A DNA stretch of 64,000 bases from Hippasteria phrygiana (lineage: Eukaryota > Echinodermata > Asteroidea > Valvatida > Goniasteridae): NCBI GenBank assembly GCA_037893225.1, contig JAZGUH010000113.1, positions 868,001 to 932,000 of the forward strand, in the 5' to 3' direction. Shown here piece after piece: positions 59,501-62,050 of the stretch. Position numbers and translations under genes: made by a program. The notes under the pieces were generated by a model. It was not told the origin of the DNA, did no database searches, and worked only from the letters and a program-made list of their open reading frames with translations. Within the stretch, counting starts at the first letter, position 1, and every line of letters begins with the position of its first letter.

Positions 59501-61033
59501 CATGAAATCAATTTTAAGAGAACCCGTTTAGAGACAAGTTAACCATTTTAACTATTGGTACGTTTGAAAATAGGAAGAGAAGAAATGGAAGTAATCCTTT
59601 TAAGGATTAAAATGGGAGGTCATTTCAAATTTTTGGTCCCAAGAACAAAGCTGAATGTTGAGCAAAAGAAGTTGTAATCTGAGGAATCTGAATTTTATGA
59701 GCTGAATTAGTATTGTAAGAATGGATCTGCTTACGGTGTTTGAAGTTATCAGTGATTCGTGGAGGAAGACAATTTGTATTATATTTGAACATTAACAGAT
59801 TAGGCCAAACAAAAAAATAGTTCTGCTTCCGATTTACATGCCTTTCAAAAATAGGGCAGGTAGATCGGGAATTTGTTGGGTTTTTTTCAATTATTTTTTG
59901 TGCTGTTTGAATGGGGTATTCAATTATATGCGAATTTCAGTCTGAACTATTTCCATTTACGCTATGAAAGCTATACAAAAATGGAGACATAAAGTGATAA
60001 AAACTTGCCTTAATTAATGTCAAAAATATTTATGGTCGATAATTCTTTAAAATAATGGAGAATTTAGGTCGTGCACACCACACTATGCACAATGCTAGCC
60101 ATGACGGGAAACTGGCCAACACTGTCCGTTTGTCGTGCGGTAAGCGTGCGTTAAGCACTGTGTGTGGCGGGCGACGAACCTGTTGTGGCAGGAAATGTCG
60201 GGAAACACGCTGCGCTATCACTTCAAGTACAAGCGGTAAAACCTCGAAATACATTCATGAACACGGAAAAATACATACACGGACAAGAGAAATCAAGTTC
60301 TGTGAATTAACTTCCAGAAATCTTCTTTCTCCATCAATGTTCACTTGGCATTTTTACGATGTCAGATCTGACCTGGAACTGCTGTGCCCTCTGCAGTGTT
60401 ACGCTACGTTGGTCGGCCATATGCAATGGACTGGTTGCCGCATTTCCGTCATGCCTTATTGGCGGCACAGCGGGAACCAGTACAGCATTGCTGCACTGAG
60501 CATTACGCATGTGTTTTCATCACGGTGATAGGAAATCACTTGTAATCGCGAAGGGAACTTGTAAAAACAACGGAGGTTTCTTCTCAAAATATAATGAATG
60601 TAAGAAAGCAAACAAATTACAAGCGTTTTTGACGTAAATAGGTTGTTAAGAGGCGTTTTGTGAAGACGTTTTTTTTTTTACTTGCTGATAATTTTTTTAG
60701 GGTCGGGGCTGTAAAATTAGGGTAGGTCGGGTAACCAGACTATGCCAGAAGCAGAACGTTTTTTTTGCCTTAGTTAGGTGTACATGTAAATGTTTCAACT
60801 TTACATTCCATACAATGGAAGTCCCAAATTTGTGGATTATTCTCCTACTAACATTCCTAACCTTGCGTGGTCATTGCTGTCTGTGGTGAAGATGCTTGAG
60901 AACTCCTGTTCTCATTGTCATGCCAGTCAGGACTGCTGTCAGTGGAGTCTGCAGAGGAGGTCACAGAGTTGGCAAGCTTTGGGCTTTGGAATACCTTGGC
61001 ATTAGGATTCAGTGTTGTTTTTTTGGGCACGGC
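14139..61033 (-). CDS. LARP4: La-related protein 4 (LARP4/4B type), 13 coding exons, 5' end incomplete
   Basis: Exons (high to low coordinate): 61033-60862, 58583-58440, 57732-57648, 41516-41380, 39584-39481, 38089-37925, 35808-35527, 33497-33376, 29513-29127, 28298-27995, 26415-26276, 18686-18383, 14525-14139. All introns are GT-AG, phases agree throughout, and the sum is 2733 nt (910 codons plus TGA). Counting from the first codon seen, the order is: PAM2 motif (8-15), La motif (about 116-190), RRM (about 199-275), Gln-rich and Pro-rich linker (270-403), charged R/D-rich segment (404-560), S-F-P-P-L-P-G box, Ser/Thr-rich region (681-782) and an L-S-Y-A-x-V box (about 789). This is the LARP4 architecture and length is near the vertebrate 720-740 aa plus low-complexity expansions. 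From family knowledge the protein is cytoplasmic, binds poly(A) RNA and PABP and stabilises mRNA. LARP4 versus LARP4B cannot be separated, as invertebrates usually have one gene. The start codon is unresolved (see 61049). Confidence 0.95.
14752..16182. mobile_element. CAGGG-ended transposon, interrupted by a second element
   Basis: Starts CAGGGTTCCAAAGG and ends TGATGGAAACCCTG. Subterminal sequence repeats the TTCCATGACTTTTC / TTCCACGACTTTTCC motif at both ends. CAGGG termini suggest a hAT-type element, but I see no matching 8-bp duplication. A TTAA-flanked element (15052-16039) fills most of the interior, leaving only about 440 bp of this one. Confidence 0.65.
15052..16039. mobile_element. 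TTAA-flanked transposon nested in the CAGGG element
   Basis: TTAA at 15048-15051 and 16040-16043. The termini are AGGGTGGCTACAATG and its near-complement CATTGCAGCCACCCT. The TTAA-AGGG ends resemble the Kolobok-like element at 9342. Around 15430-15560 (plus) one frame is acidic with a P-Y-M-Y-E-P-E segment and Asp/Ser/Glu runs. This may be a remnant of an accessory protein, but it is not conclusive. Confidence 0.7.
16250..17995. mobile_element. hAT-type transposon with perfect 8-bp target duplication
   Basis: The termini are TAGGCTTGGGTGATTC and its near-complement GATTCGCCCAAGCCTA. TTGACTAT flanks both sides (16242-16249 and 17996-18003). The subterminal regions repeat GAATCGATTCC. There is no intact transposase, so it is non-autonomous. 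A 124-bp foldback MITE is nested at 17311-17434, and part of the interior recurs at 37260-37690. Confidence 0.88.
17311..17434. mobile_element. Foldback MITE with perfect 9-bp target duplication
   Basis: Inverted arms start GGTAAGCACTTATCCAGAAC and close on a short loop. AAAATGAAC occurs exactly at 17302-17310 and 17435-17443. A 9-bp duplication points to a Mutator-type transposase in trans. The lack of divergence between the arms suggests a recent insertion. Confidence 0.9.
18383..18686 (-). CDS. LARP4: LARP4 exon, Ser/Thr/Ala-rich region
   Basis: 304 nt, residues 681-782. Starts [10 protein letters not shown] after a Ser codon completed across the intron, then a long Ser/Thr/Ala stretch. 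The acceptor is tccatcag and the donor GCAGTT|gtaagt (consensus). The long open frame on the opposite strand is an antisense artefact of the Ser/Ala codons. Confidence 0.88.
19064..21113. mobile_element. About 2.05-kb TIR element with internal duplications
   Basis: The left end TAGGCACCATGGATTAATG and the right end (complement of) TAGGGCACCATGAATTAATG form a TIR of roughly 40 bp, followed by GC-rich GCGTGCGCACGCG tracts at both ends. Inside, a GGTGAACATGTACA block occurs at about 19440, 19550 and 19790, and a second block (GCGCCGCCATCTTGAATTTCG-like) is duplicated at about 19605 and 19995. No coding sequence is recognised. The flanking CTGG sequences match only partly, so the target duplication is unresolved. 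Confidence 0.7.
21114..22410. other. Intronic, unassigned
   Basis: Part of LARP4 intron 18687-26275. A G-rich/C-rich tract lies at about 21885-21905. No gene or bounded repeat seen. Confidence 0.5.
22411..24017. mobile_element. 1.6-kb TIR element with an internal tandem array
   Basis: The termini AGGGCTGTAAATGGTTCC (22411) and GGAACCATTTACAGCCCT (to 24017) are perfect over about 23 bp. The element contains four tandem units of about 145 bp and a longer-range duplication (about 23230-23360 against 23765-23915). No ORF of note. TA is adjacent at both ends, so a Tc/mariner-type origin is possible. Confidence 0.8.
22640..23235. repeat. Tandem array, about 145-bp unit, four copies, CRE-rich
   Basis: The anchor GCCCCTTTAAGATGACGTCA recurs at 22759, 22902, 23048 and (one mismatch) 23195, giving periods of 143, 146 and 147 bp. 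Each unit has one or two TGACGTCA palindromes (cAMP-response-element/ATF core) next to CACGTGAC. Confidence 0.9.
24018..25210. other. Intronic, unassigned
   Basis: Includes a C run at 24484-24497 and two GTTTAAAC palindromes at about 24876-24903. No gene seen. Confidence 0.5.
25211..25579. mobile_element. TTAACCCTAACC-ended repeat (copy 1)
   Basis: Starts TTAACCCTAACC and ends TTAGGGTTAA. The interior is built from diverged GGATTTTGGAGGATTSAGG units in one orientation after an initial inverted copy. A related copy at 34703-35020 aligns over nearly its whole length. The terminal TTAA could be a target duplication. Confidence 0.8.
25582..25746. repeat. Foldback repeat abutting the previous element
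   Basis: The left arm GGGATAAAAATGATGACCC and right arm GGGTCATCACACTTTTATCCC extend inward (GGTCTTTACC/GGTAAAGACC) to a CCTCGCCTTCGGCTCGG loop. The structure is like that of the foldback at 1885-2003. Confidence 0.85.
25827..26100. mobile_element. GGGGCCAATTTCATAG palindromic MITE (copy 2)
   Basis: Starts GGGGCCAATTTCATAGCACTG and ends with the near-complement (CGCTATGAAATTGGGCCC). Inner arms repeat CTGCTTAA/TTAAGCAG. It ends 175 bp from a LARP4 exon. Confidence 0.85.
26276..26415 (-). CDS. LARP4: LARP4 exon, polar linker
   Basis: 140 nt, residues 635-680 plus two bases. Polar, Ser/Thr/Asn/Pro-rich ([10 protein letters not shown]). The acceptor is tgtacag and the donor CCCAG|gtatgt. Supported by phase continuity on both sides. 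No domain is visible. Confidence 0.85.
26416..27994. other. LARP4 intron, unassigned
   Basis: No bounded element. An ATATCG-rich stretch lies at 27075-27140. A GATCGGGGCCA direct repeat is at about 27225-27295. Confidence 0.5.
27995..28298 (-). CDS. LARP4: LARP4 exon with RDS tandem and S-F-P-P-L-P-G box
   Basis: 304 nt, residues 533-634. Contains an Arg-rich start, three to four in-frame R-D-S units from a 9-bp tandem repeat, then [10 protein letters not shown], followed by P-M-A-D-I-V-K-G-V. The last two blocks match F-P-P-L-P-G and M-S-D-V-V-K-G-V of vertebrate LARP4. The acceptor is ggttgcag and the donor CCTAAG|gtaaaa. Confidence 0.96.
28299..30598. other. LARP4 introns around exon 29127-29513, unassigned
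   Basis: Apart from the exon, nothing recognisable is present in 28299-29126 or 29514-30598. Confidence 0.5.
29127..29513 (-). CDS. LARP4: LARP4 exon, charged R/D/E-rich region
   Basis: 387 nt, residues 404-532. It begins [10 protein letters not shown] and passes through a strongly charged stretch of R-D, R-R-D-D and E-R-E-R-D repeats (about 29250-29350). Low-complexity and probably disordered, corresponding to the RGG-like/charged linker of LARP4. The acceptor is aaaatgcag and the donor AGAGG|gtatgt. The Gly codon split across the next intron is restored by the downstream exon. Confidence 0.9.
30605..31934 (+). mobile_element. CAGG-ended transposon family, copy 1 (6-bp target duplication)
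   Basis: Starts CAGGGCTTGAAATGAACGAC and ends CAAATTCAAGGCCTG, with GGAATA at 30599-30604 and 31935-31940. Subterminal arrays of GGCCGTCGTGCC (left) and GGCCTTGGTGCCC (right) mark the family. An inverted, shorter copy is at 40127-41233, and part of the interior is shared with 59801-60772. No ORF with known similarity. Confidence 0.85.
31941..33375. other. LARP4 intron, unassigned
   Basis: Contains a GAATATTCGAAT-rich palindromic stretch (32405-32480) that may be one end of an unbounded element, and a C run at 32878-32889. No gene. Confidence 0.45.
33376..33497 (-). CDS. LARP4: LARP4 exon, proline-rich linker
   Basis: 122 nt, residues 364-403 plus two bases. Gln/Pro-rich with a run of eight prolines and then [10 protein letters not shown]. 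The acceptor is cattgcag and the donor TCTAG|gtaagg. The assignment depends on phase continuity and composition rather than on a conserved domain. Confidence 0.85.
33498..34702. other. LARP4 intron, unassigned
   Basis: A GTGGGGAC direct repeat with an inverted GTCCCCAT occurs at 33935-34005. Otherwise nothing is recognised. Confidence 0.45.
34703..35020. mobile_element. TTAACCCTAACC-family repeat (copy 2)
   Basis: TTAACCCAAACC at the left and TTAGGGTTAA at the right. The interior is collinear with 25211-25579, with shared blocks such as AATCCTCCAAAATCCTCTTTG and GGAGGATTCATGC. About 50 bp shorter than copy 1. Confidence 0.8.
35035..35222. mobile_element. GGGCCCAATT MITE (copy 3, truncated)
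   Basis: Starts GGGCCCAATTCTTGACACTG with inner CTGCTTAACAATTACC and CTTACTGCTTAC motifs as in 25827-26100. The right terminus is degraded. Confidence 0.6.
35527..35808 (-). CDS. LARP4: LARP4 exon, RRM end and Gln-rich linker
   Basis: 282 nt, 94 codons, residues 270-363, phase 0/0. Starts A-R-I-K-A as in vertebrate LARP4. The next vertebrate segment (N-T-F-F-A-K-N-G-Y-R-L) is not obvious here. A run of Gln/Ser/Pro follows (CAG/CAA-rich at about 35600-35690), then S-Y-F-E-P-P-P-M, which resembles the P-Y-F-E-T-P segment of LARP4. The Gln tract is likely length-variable. Confidence 0.93.
35809..37259. other. LARP4 intron, unassigned
   Basis: No bounded repeat or gene. Short ORFs here are not supported. 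Confidence 0.45.
37260..37690. repeat. Copy of the interior of the hAT element at 16250
   Basis: Collinear in the same orientation with about 16905-17245. Shared blocks include GTAAACAGGGCTACTGCAT, AATATTCCTGTAAATTTTGT and GCGCATGCGTAGTAGCCCACC. The TAGGCTTGGG termini are not seen here, so this is a truncated or differently bounded relative. Confidence 0.75.
37925..38089 (-). CDS. LARP4: LARP4 exon, RRM core
   Basis: 165 nt, exactly 55 codons, residues 215-269, phase 0/0. Covers RRM helix 1 to helix 2, including [19 protein letters not shown] and [15 protein letters not shown]. This exon is the strongest single family match in the window. The acceptor is ttcgtag and the donor ATG|gtaagc. Confidence 0.98.
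38590..38813. mobile_element. Foldback MITE (CAGAGTTGTATTCGAG ends)
   Basis: 224 bp. CAGAGTTGTATTCGAGTCCC at the left and the exact complement at the right, with arms continuing as CAAGTCCTTTCACAAGTC over about 40 bp. Non-coding. Confidence 0.88.
39481..39584 (-). CDS. LARP4: LARP4 exon, inter-domain linker and start of RRM
   Basis: 104 nt, residues 180-214. Reads [24 protein letters not shown], the characteristic LARP4 linker (D-E-K-G-E-K-V-R-P in vertebrates) and RRM beta-1. The acceptor is gttgcag and the donor GGAG|gtttgt. Confidence 0.95.
40127..41233 (-). mobile_element. CAGG-ended transposon family, copy 2 (inverted, 6-bp target duplication)
   Basis: Starts CAGGCCTTGAATTTTG and ends CATTTCAAGCCCTG, flanked by GGATAT at 40121-40126 and 41234-41239. 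It is the reverse complement of the family copy at 30605-31934, with shared termini and a shared interior (AAAGAAAGTCAGTTGAC). A TTAA MITE has replaced or entered part of the interior. Confidence 0.85.
40370..40591. mobile_element. TTAA MITE (copy 2 of 4), left end degraded
   Basis: The right end CAAGGGG-type terminus followed by TTAA (40588-40591), and core TTTCAATCCATTGTTGGATT, are nearly identical to 49517-49732. No clear TTAA at the left, where a duplicated ATGGCACAAAAAAA block occurs. Confidence 0.75.
41380..41516 (-). CDS. LARP4: LARP4 exon, second half of La motif
   Basis: 137 nt, residues 134-179. Begins [10 protein letters not shown] and continues through [10 protein letters not shown] and a K-K-L-T segment. 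This matches the LARP4 La motif nearly residue by residue. The codon for Arg134 is split across the preceding intron (AG|A). The donor is AAGAG|gtaagt. Confidence 0.96.
41960..42830 (-). pseudogene. DIRS-type reverse transcriptase / RNase H start
   Basis: The frame 42769-42098 holds [40 protein letters not shown] and C-L-D-D-W-L-I-V. The last is the catalytic DD with a preceding Cys where Tyr is usual. The N-terminal block ([14 protein letters not shown]) is in a different frame (to 42655), so there is a frameshift. After a stop at 42098, RNase H begins (I-L-T-T-D-A-S, another stop, G-W-G-A-H-L) and is cut off near 41960. Confidence 0.88.
42972..44842 (-). pseudogene. DIRS-like gag region, multiply frameshifted
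   Basis: Open segments at 44842-44420, 44435-44061, 44215-43868 and 43223-42972 in different frames. The early part has Pro/Ser/His-rich composition, and the last segment shows L-L-R-R-S-L-V-L-D and [10 protein letters not shown], which resemble DIRS gag C-termini. Function in particle assembly is known for the family but not testable here. Confidence 0.6.
45461..45936. mobile_element. CCGCTATACCGAAC repeat element (pogo-like MITE relative)
   Basis: The left part carries three tandem CGCCGCTATACCGAA units (45470-45516). The right end reads TGTAGCGGCGTTCCACTG. The right 150 bp is homologous to 55735-55861 (AAAATCTGTGGATCCCGGGATGTTC-like block). The complement of the right end starts CAGTGGAACGCC, like pogo/Tigger termini. 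The left boundary is uncertain. Confidence 0.65.
45939..46866. mobile_element. TTAACCCTAACC-family repeat (long member)
   Basis: TTAACCCTAACC at 45939-45950 and GGTTAGGGTTAA at 46855-46866 form a perfect 12-bp TIR. The interior repeats AATCCATCAAAATCC/GGTGGATTTTGATGGATT in both orientations. The block AGGCCTAATAAGCCCC...ACAAGCAGTGT is duplicated at about 46363-46480 and 46510-46650. Contains a 23-base C run at 46416-46438. Confidence 0.8.
47148..49363. mobile_element. 2.2-kb hAT-like element (complete copy), 8-bp target duplication
   Basis: Element TAAGGATCGGGCCGATG...CATCGGTTGAACCTTA, flanked by ATTCTCTC at 47140-47147 and 49364-49371. The ends are rich in CGATGTT/AACATCGG repeats. A second copy starts at 62051 in the opposite orientation and aligns throughout. 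Short ORFs are shared by both copies (47911-47564 minus, M-L-C-L-P-T-D-P; 48424-48239 minus, M-M-C-V-I-N-G-C) but carry no recognised domain. Probably non-autonomous. Confidence 0.88.
49517..49732. mobile_element. TTAA MITE (copy 3 of 4)
   Basis: TTAA at 49517-49520 and 49729-49732, termini CACCTTGCATACGG and TACTCAAGGGG. The core TTTCAATCCATTGTTGGATT is shared with 40370-40591. No coding capacity. Confidence 0.88.
50496..50526. repeat. C-rich simple repeat
   Basis: (CACCCC)n passing into a C homopolymer. Similar C runs occur at 11244-11257, 24484-24497, 32878-32889 and 46416-46438. Confidence 0.9.
50577..53949. repeat. Intron segment rich in ACATGTAC/GTACATGT tracts
   Basis: Self-complementary ACATGTAC tracts recur every few hundred bases (for example 51300, 51727, 51825, 52165, 52360, 52722-52750, 53485, 53693). 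No gene is recognised in the whole stretch. The tracts also occur elsewhere in the window but are densest here. Confidence 0.75.
54047..54334 (+). pseudogene. First exon of a SWIM/YqaJ-type transposon protein, frameshifted
   Basis: Starts [13 protein letters not shown] and runs through D-K-I-S-K-R-A-K to Y-L-L-R-R-G. One base out of frame it continues as [17 protein letters not shown], then [15 protein letters not shown], ending at a GTAAGT donor. The last block resembles the start of a SWIM zinc finger (C-x-C...C-x-H), but the first Cys is not present. The remainder of the protein is missing. Confidence 0.55.
54624..54803 (-). pseudogene. First exon of a THAP-type zinc-finger (transposase) gene
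   Basis: Starts [16 protein letters not shown], then [14 protein letters not shown] and W-I-K-T-C-G-R-P-H, ending Y-V-C-S-E at a GTAGGA donor. The Cys pair, F-P-F-P block, Trp and final Cys (C2C part of C2CH) fit a THAP-like domain. The His-containing part would be on a next exon, which is absent. The exon itself has no stop. Confidence 0.7.
55070..55861. mobile_element. Pogo/Tigger-like MITE with a nested TTAA MITE
   Basis: The left end CAGTCCACTTGTTAATA and complement of the right end CAATGGAACGCCGCTATAAC are bordered by TA (55068-55069, 55862-55863). It has subterminal CTCGGTTAACACGAG-like palindromes, and its right portion is shared with 45461-45936. A TTAA MITE interrupts it at 55507-55734. 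No transposase. Confidence 0.65.
55507..55734. mobile_element. TTAA MITE (copy 4 of 4), nested
   Basis: TTAA (55507-55510), then CCCCTTGCCACCGG... to CAGTGGCAAGGG, and ATAA (55731-55734, one change from TTAA). The related sequence at 45833-45850 reads CTATTTAAAAGAACGGACG without the insert and so acts as an empty site. Confidence 0.9.
55864..57647. other. LARP4 intron, unassigned
   Basis: No bounded repeat or gene seen between the pogo-like element and the La-motif exon. Confidence 0.5.
57648..57732 (-). CDS. LARP4: LARP4 exon, first half of La motif
   Basis: 85 nt, residues 106-133. Contains [10 protein letters not shown], the first helix of the La motif, with the Q-x-x-Y-Y signature that contacts 3' RNA ends in La itself. 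The acceptor is tgttacag and the donor TCAAG|gttggt. The next coding exon lies 16.1 kb away. The overlapping minus-strand frame that reads through with a methionine start is a shadow. Confidence 0.93.
58108..58312. mobile_element. Short MITE (AGACTAATCCGACGA ends)
   Basis: 205 bp. AGACTAATCCGACGACC at the left, complement AGACTAATACGACGAAC at the right. Internal GCCATTTT/AAAATGGC near both ends. It lies about 130 bp downstream of exon 58440-58583 in the next intron. Confidence 0.8.
58440..58583 (-). CDS. LARP4: LARP4 exon, linker between PAM2 and La motif
   Basis: 144 nt, residues 58-105, phase 1 in and phase 1 out. Gly/Pro/Tyr-rich linker without a known fold (begins G-P-Y-Q-M-N-G-D). The acceptor is ccaacag and the donor ACAT|gtaagt. 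The assignment rests on perfect phase fit between flanking exons that are recognised with certainty. Confidence 0.88.
58874..59080. repeat. Foldback MITE (TGATGTAG...CTACATCA)
   Basis: The arms TGATGTAGAAGAGACCAGCA and complement TGATGTAGTCGAGACCATCA enclose reiterated CACAAGACC/GGTCTTGTG units. Built like the foldback at 38590-38813 but with different arm sequence. Confidence 0.75.
59081..59800. other. LARP4 intron, unassigned
   Basis: A GGAGCGGGATTTG direct repeat lies at 59272-59298. Otherwise nothing is recognised. Confidence 0.5.
59801..60772. mobile_element. Mosaic TIR element sharing its interior with the CAGG family
   Basis: The ends TAGGCCAAACAAAAAAATAG...TTCTGCTTC and complement TAAGGCAAAAAAAACG...TTCTGCTTC differ from the CAGG family. 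The interior (about 59885-60330) is the reverse complement of 31250-31700, including GGGAAACTGGCCAACACTGT. The long plus ORF (60055-60528) is not conserved in the other copy. Confidence 0.65.
60862..61033 (-). CDS. LARP4: LARP4 exon with PAM2 motif (first exon recognised)
   Basis: Encodes residues 1-57 of the visible protein plus one base of the next codon. The motif L-N-P-N-A-K-V-F sits at residues 8-15, which matches a PAM2 peptide (PABP MLLE-domain ligand). Downstream is a Ser/Asp-rich stretch. The acceptor is ...tttcaacag and the donor AAG|gttagg. Phase 0 at the 5' side means either a separate initiator exon lies upstream, or translation starts 18 nt further up at an in-frame ATG (61051-61049). 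Confidence 0.9.
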
Positions 61034-62050
61034 CTGTTGAAAGAACACCATTAAATTTAACACTGCAGTTCATAGTGAAGCTACTATGAGCAATTCAAAT
61101 ATTAAAGCAGTCTTTACATGGGCACATGGTATGCAATTTACGTTATAGAAATGTTGCTGTTGGAAGCACAAAGCCCCTTGTACCCACTGTTCATATTGGG
61201 CAATTCAACATCTGTTGAAACAGTATGGTCTGCACTGGGTGAAAAGGTCTTTTTTGACGTTGGCACGTGAGCTGTTAAGCTGAAACTTTCTCTGGATGGT
61301 TAATAATTGCTTTAATTTACAAGGCCACCAAATGGATTTTAAATACTGCTGAACTGCAACATCCAGAGAAATAGCCCAGATGAATGATAAAATACGGGCG
61401 ACTTGTCGACTGAAGTTGGAAAGTGGCATCTCTGGGACAACTGTTTGTTGGCCCACTTCAATAAACTATTAACAATGAATTATTAACATTCCAGTTCCAA
61501 TACATTGAACTTTATATTTTAAATGGCTTGGAGTTATTTCTTCTCTTTCTTTTGCATTTTCACAGGATTACTTCGCCAAAATAAAAAGGTAAAAAATAAA
61601 GTAAAAATGGAGGCAGCCTTGAAAAAGTAAGCTAATAAAAATGTCTCCTTTCTTTTCTTGCAGTGCACTGTCAATGTACATGCAGAAGGAAAAATCACCA
61701 AGAACCTCCCCACATAAACATGTAGGCTACATGTACCTTACATTGTACATGTATGCAGTAAACAATCTGAAAAATCCAGATTTTTCAGAGAAATGCATGT
61801 ATGCTTGCATTACGTGTACATGTGAATTTACAGTAGACAGTGAAGCCACAACACACAAATATATGCTGGTTAAAACTTTATCTTAAAAACAGATGAAATG
61901 TAAATGTAAATACTATGCAAAACTGGGCAATTCCTTTTGTAACAAACTGACATATCAAGGAGGGGTTTTTCACAATGTATCTCCTGTAAGGTTGTTGTAA
62001 GTAGACCGAAACTCAAGTGTAATTCTATTCATTGCAAGTGTCCCTATAAC
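61034..62050. other. Upstream of first recognised LARP4 exon
   Basis: Either intron 1 or 5' UTR/promoter. A minus-strand frame at 61456-61205 has no recognised similarity. No CpG-rich promoter-like segment is visible. Confidence 0.4.

Noticed and set aside
60055..60528. 157-codon plus-strand ORF
   Set aside because: It lies inside a repeat. The homologous copy at 31250-31700 does not keep the frame, and there is no recognisable domain.
61205..61456. 83-codon minus-strand ORF upstream of the PAM2 exon
   Set aside because: Considered as the LARP4 first exon, but its composition is unlike the family N-terminus and no donor in the right phase is evident.
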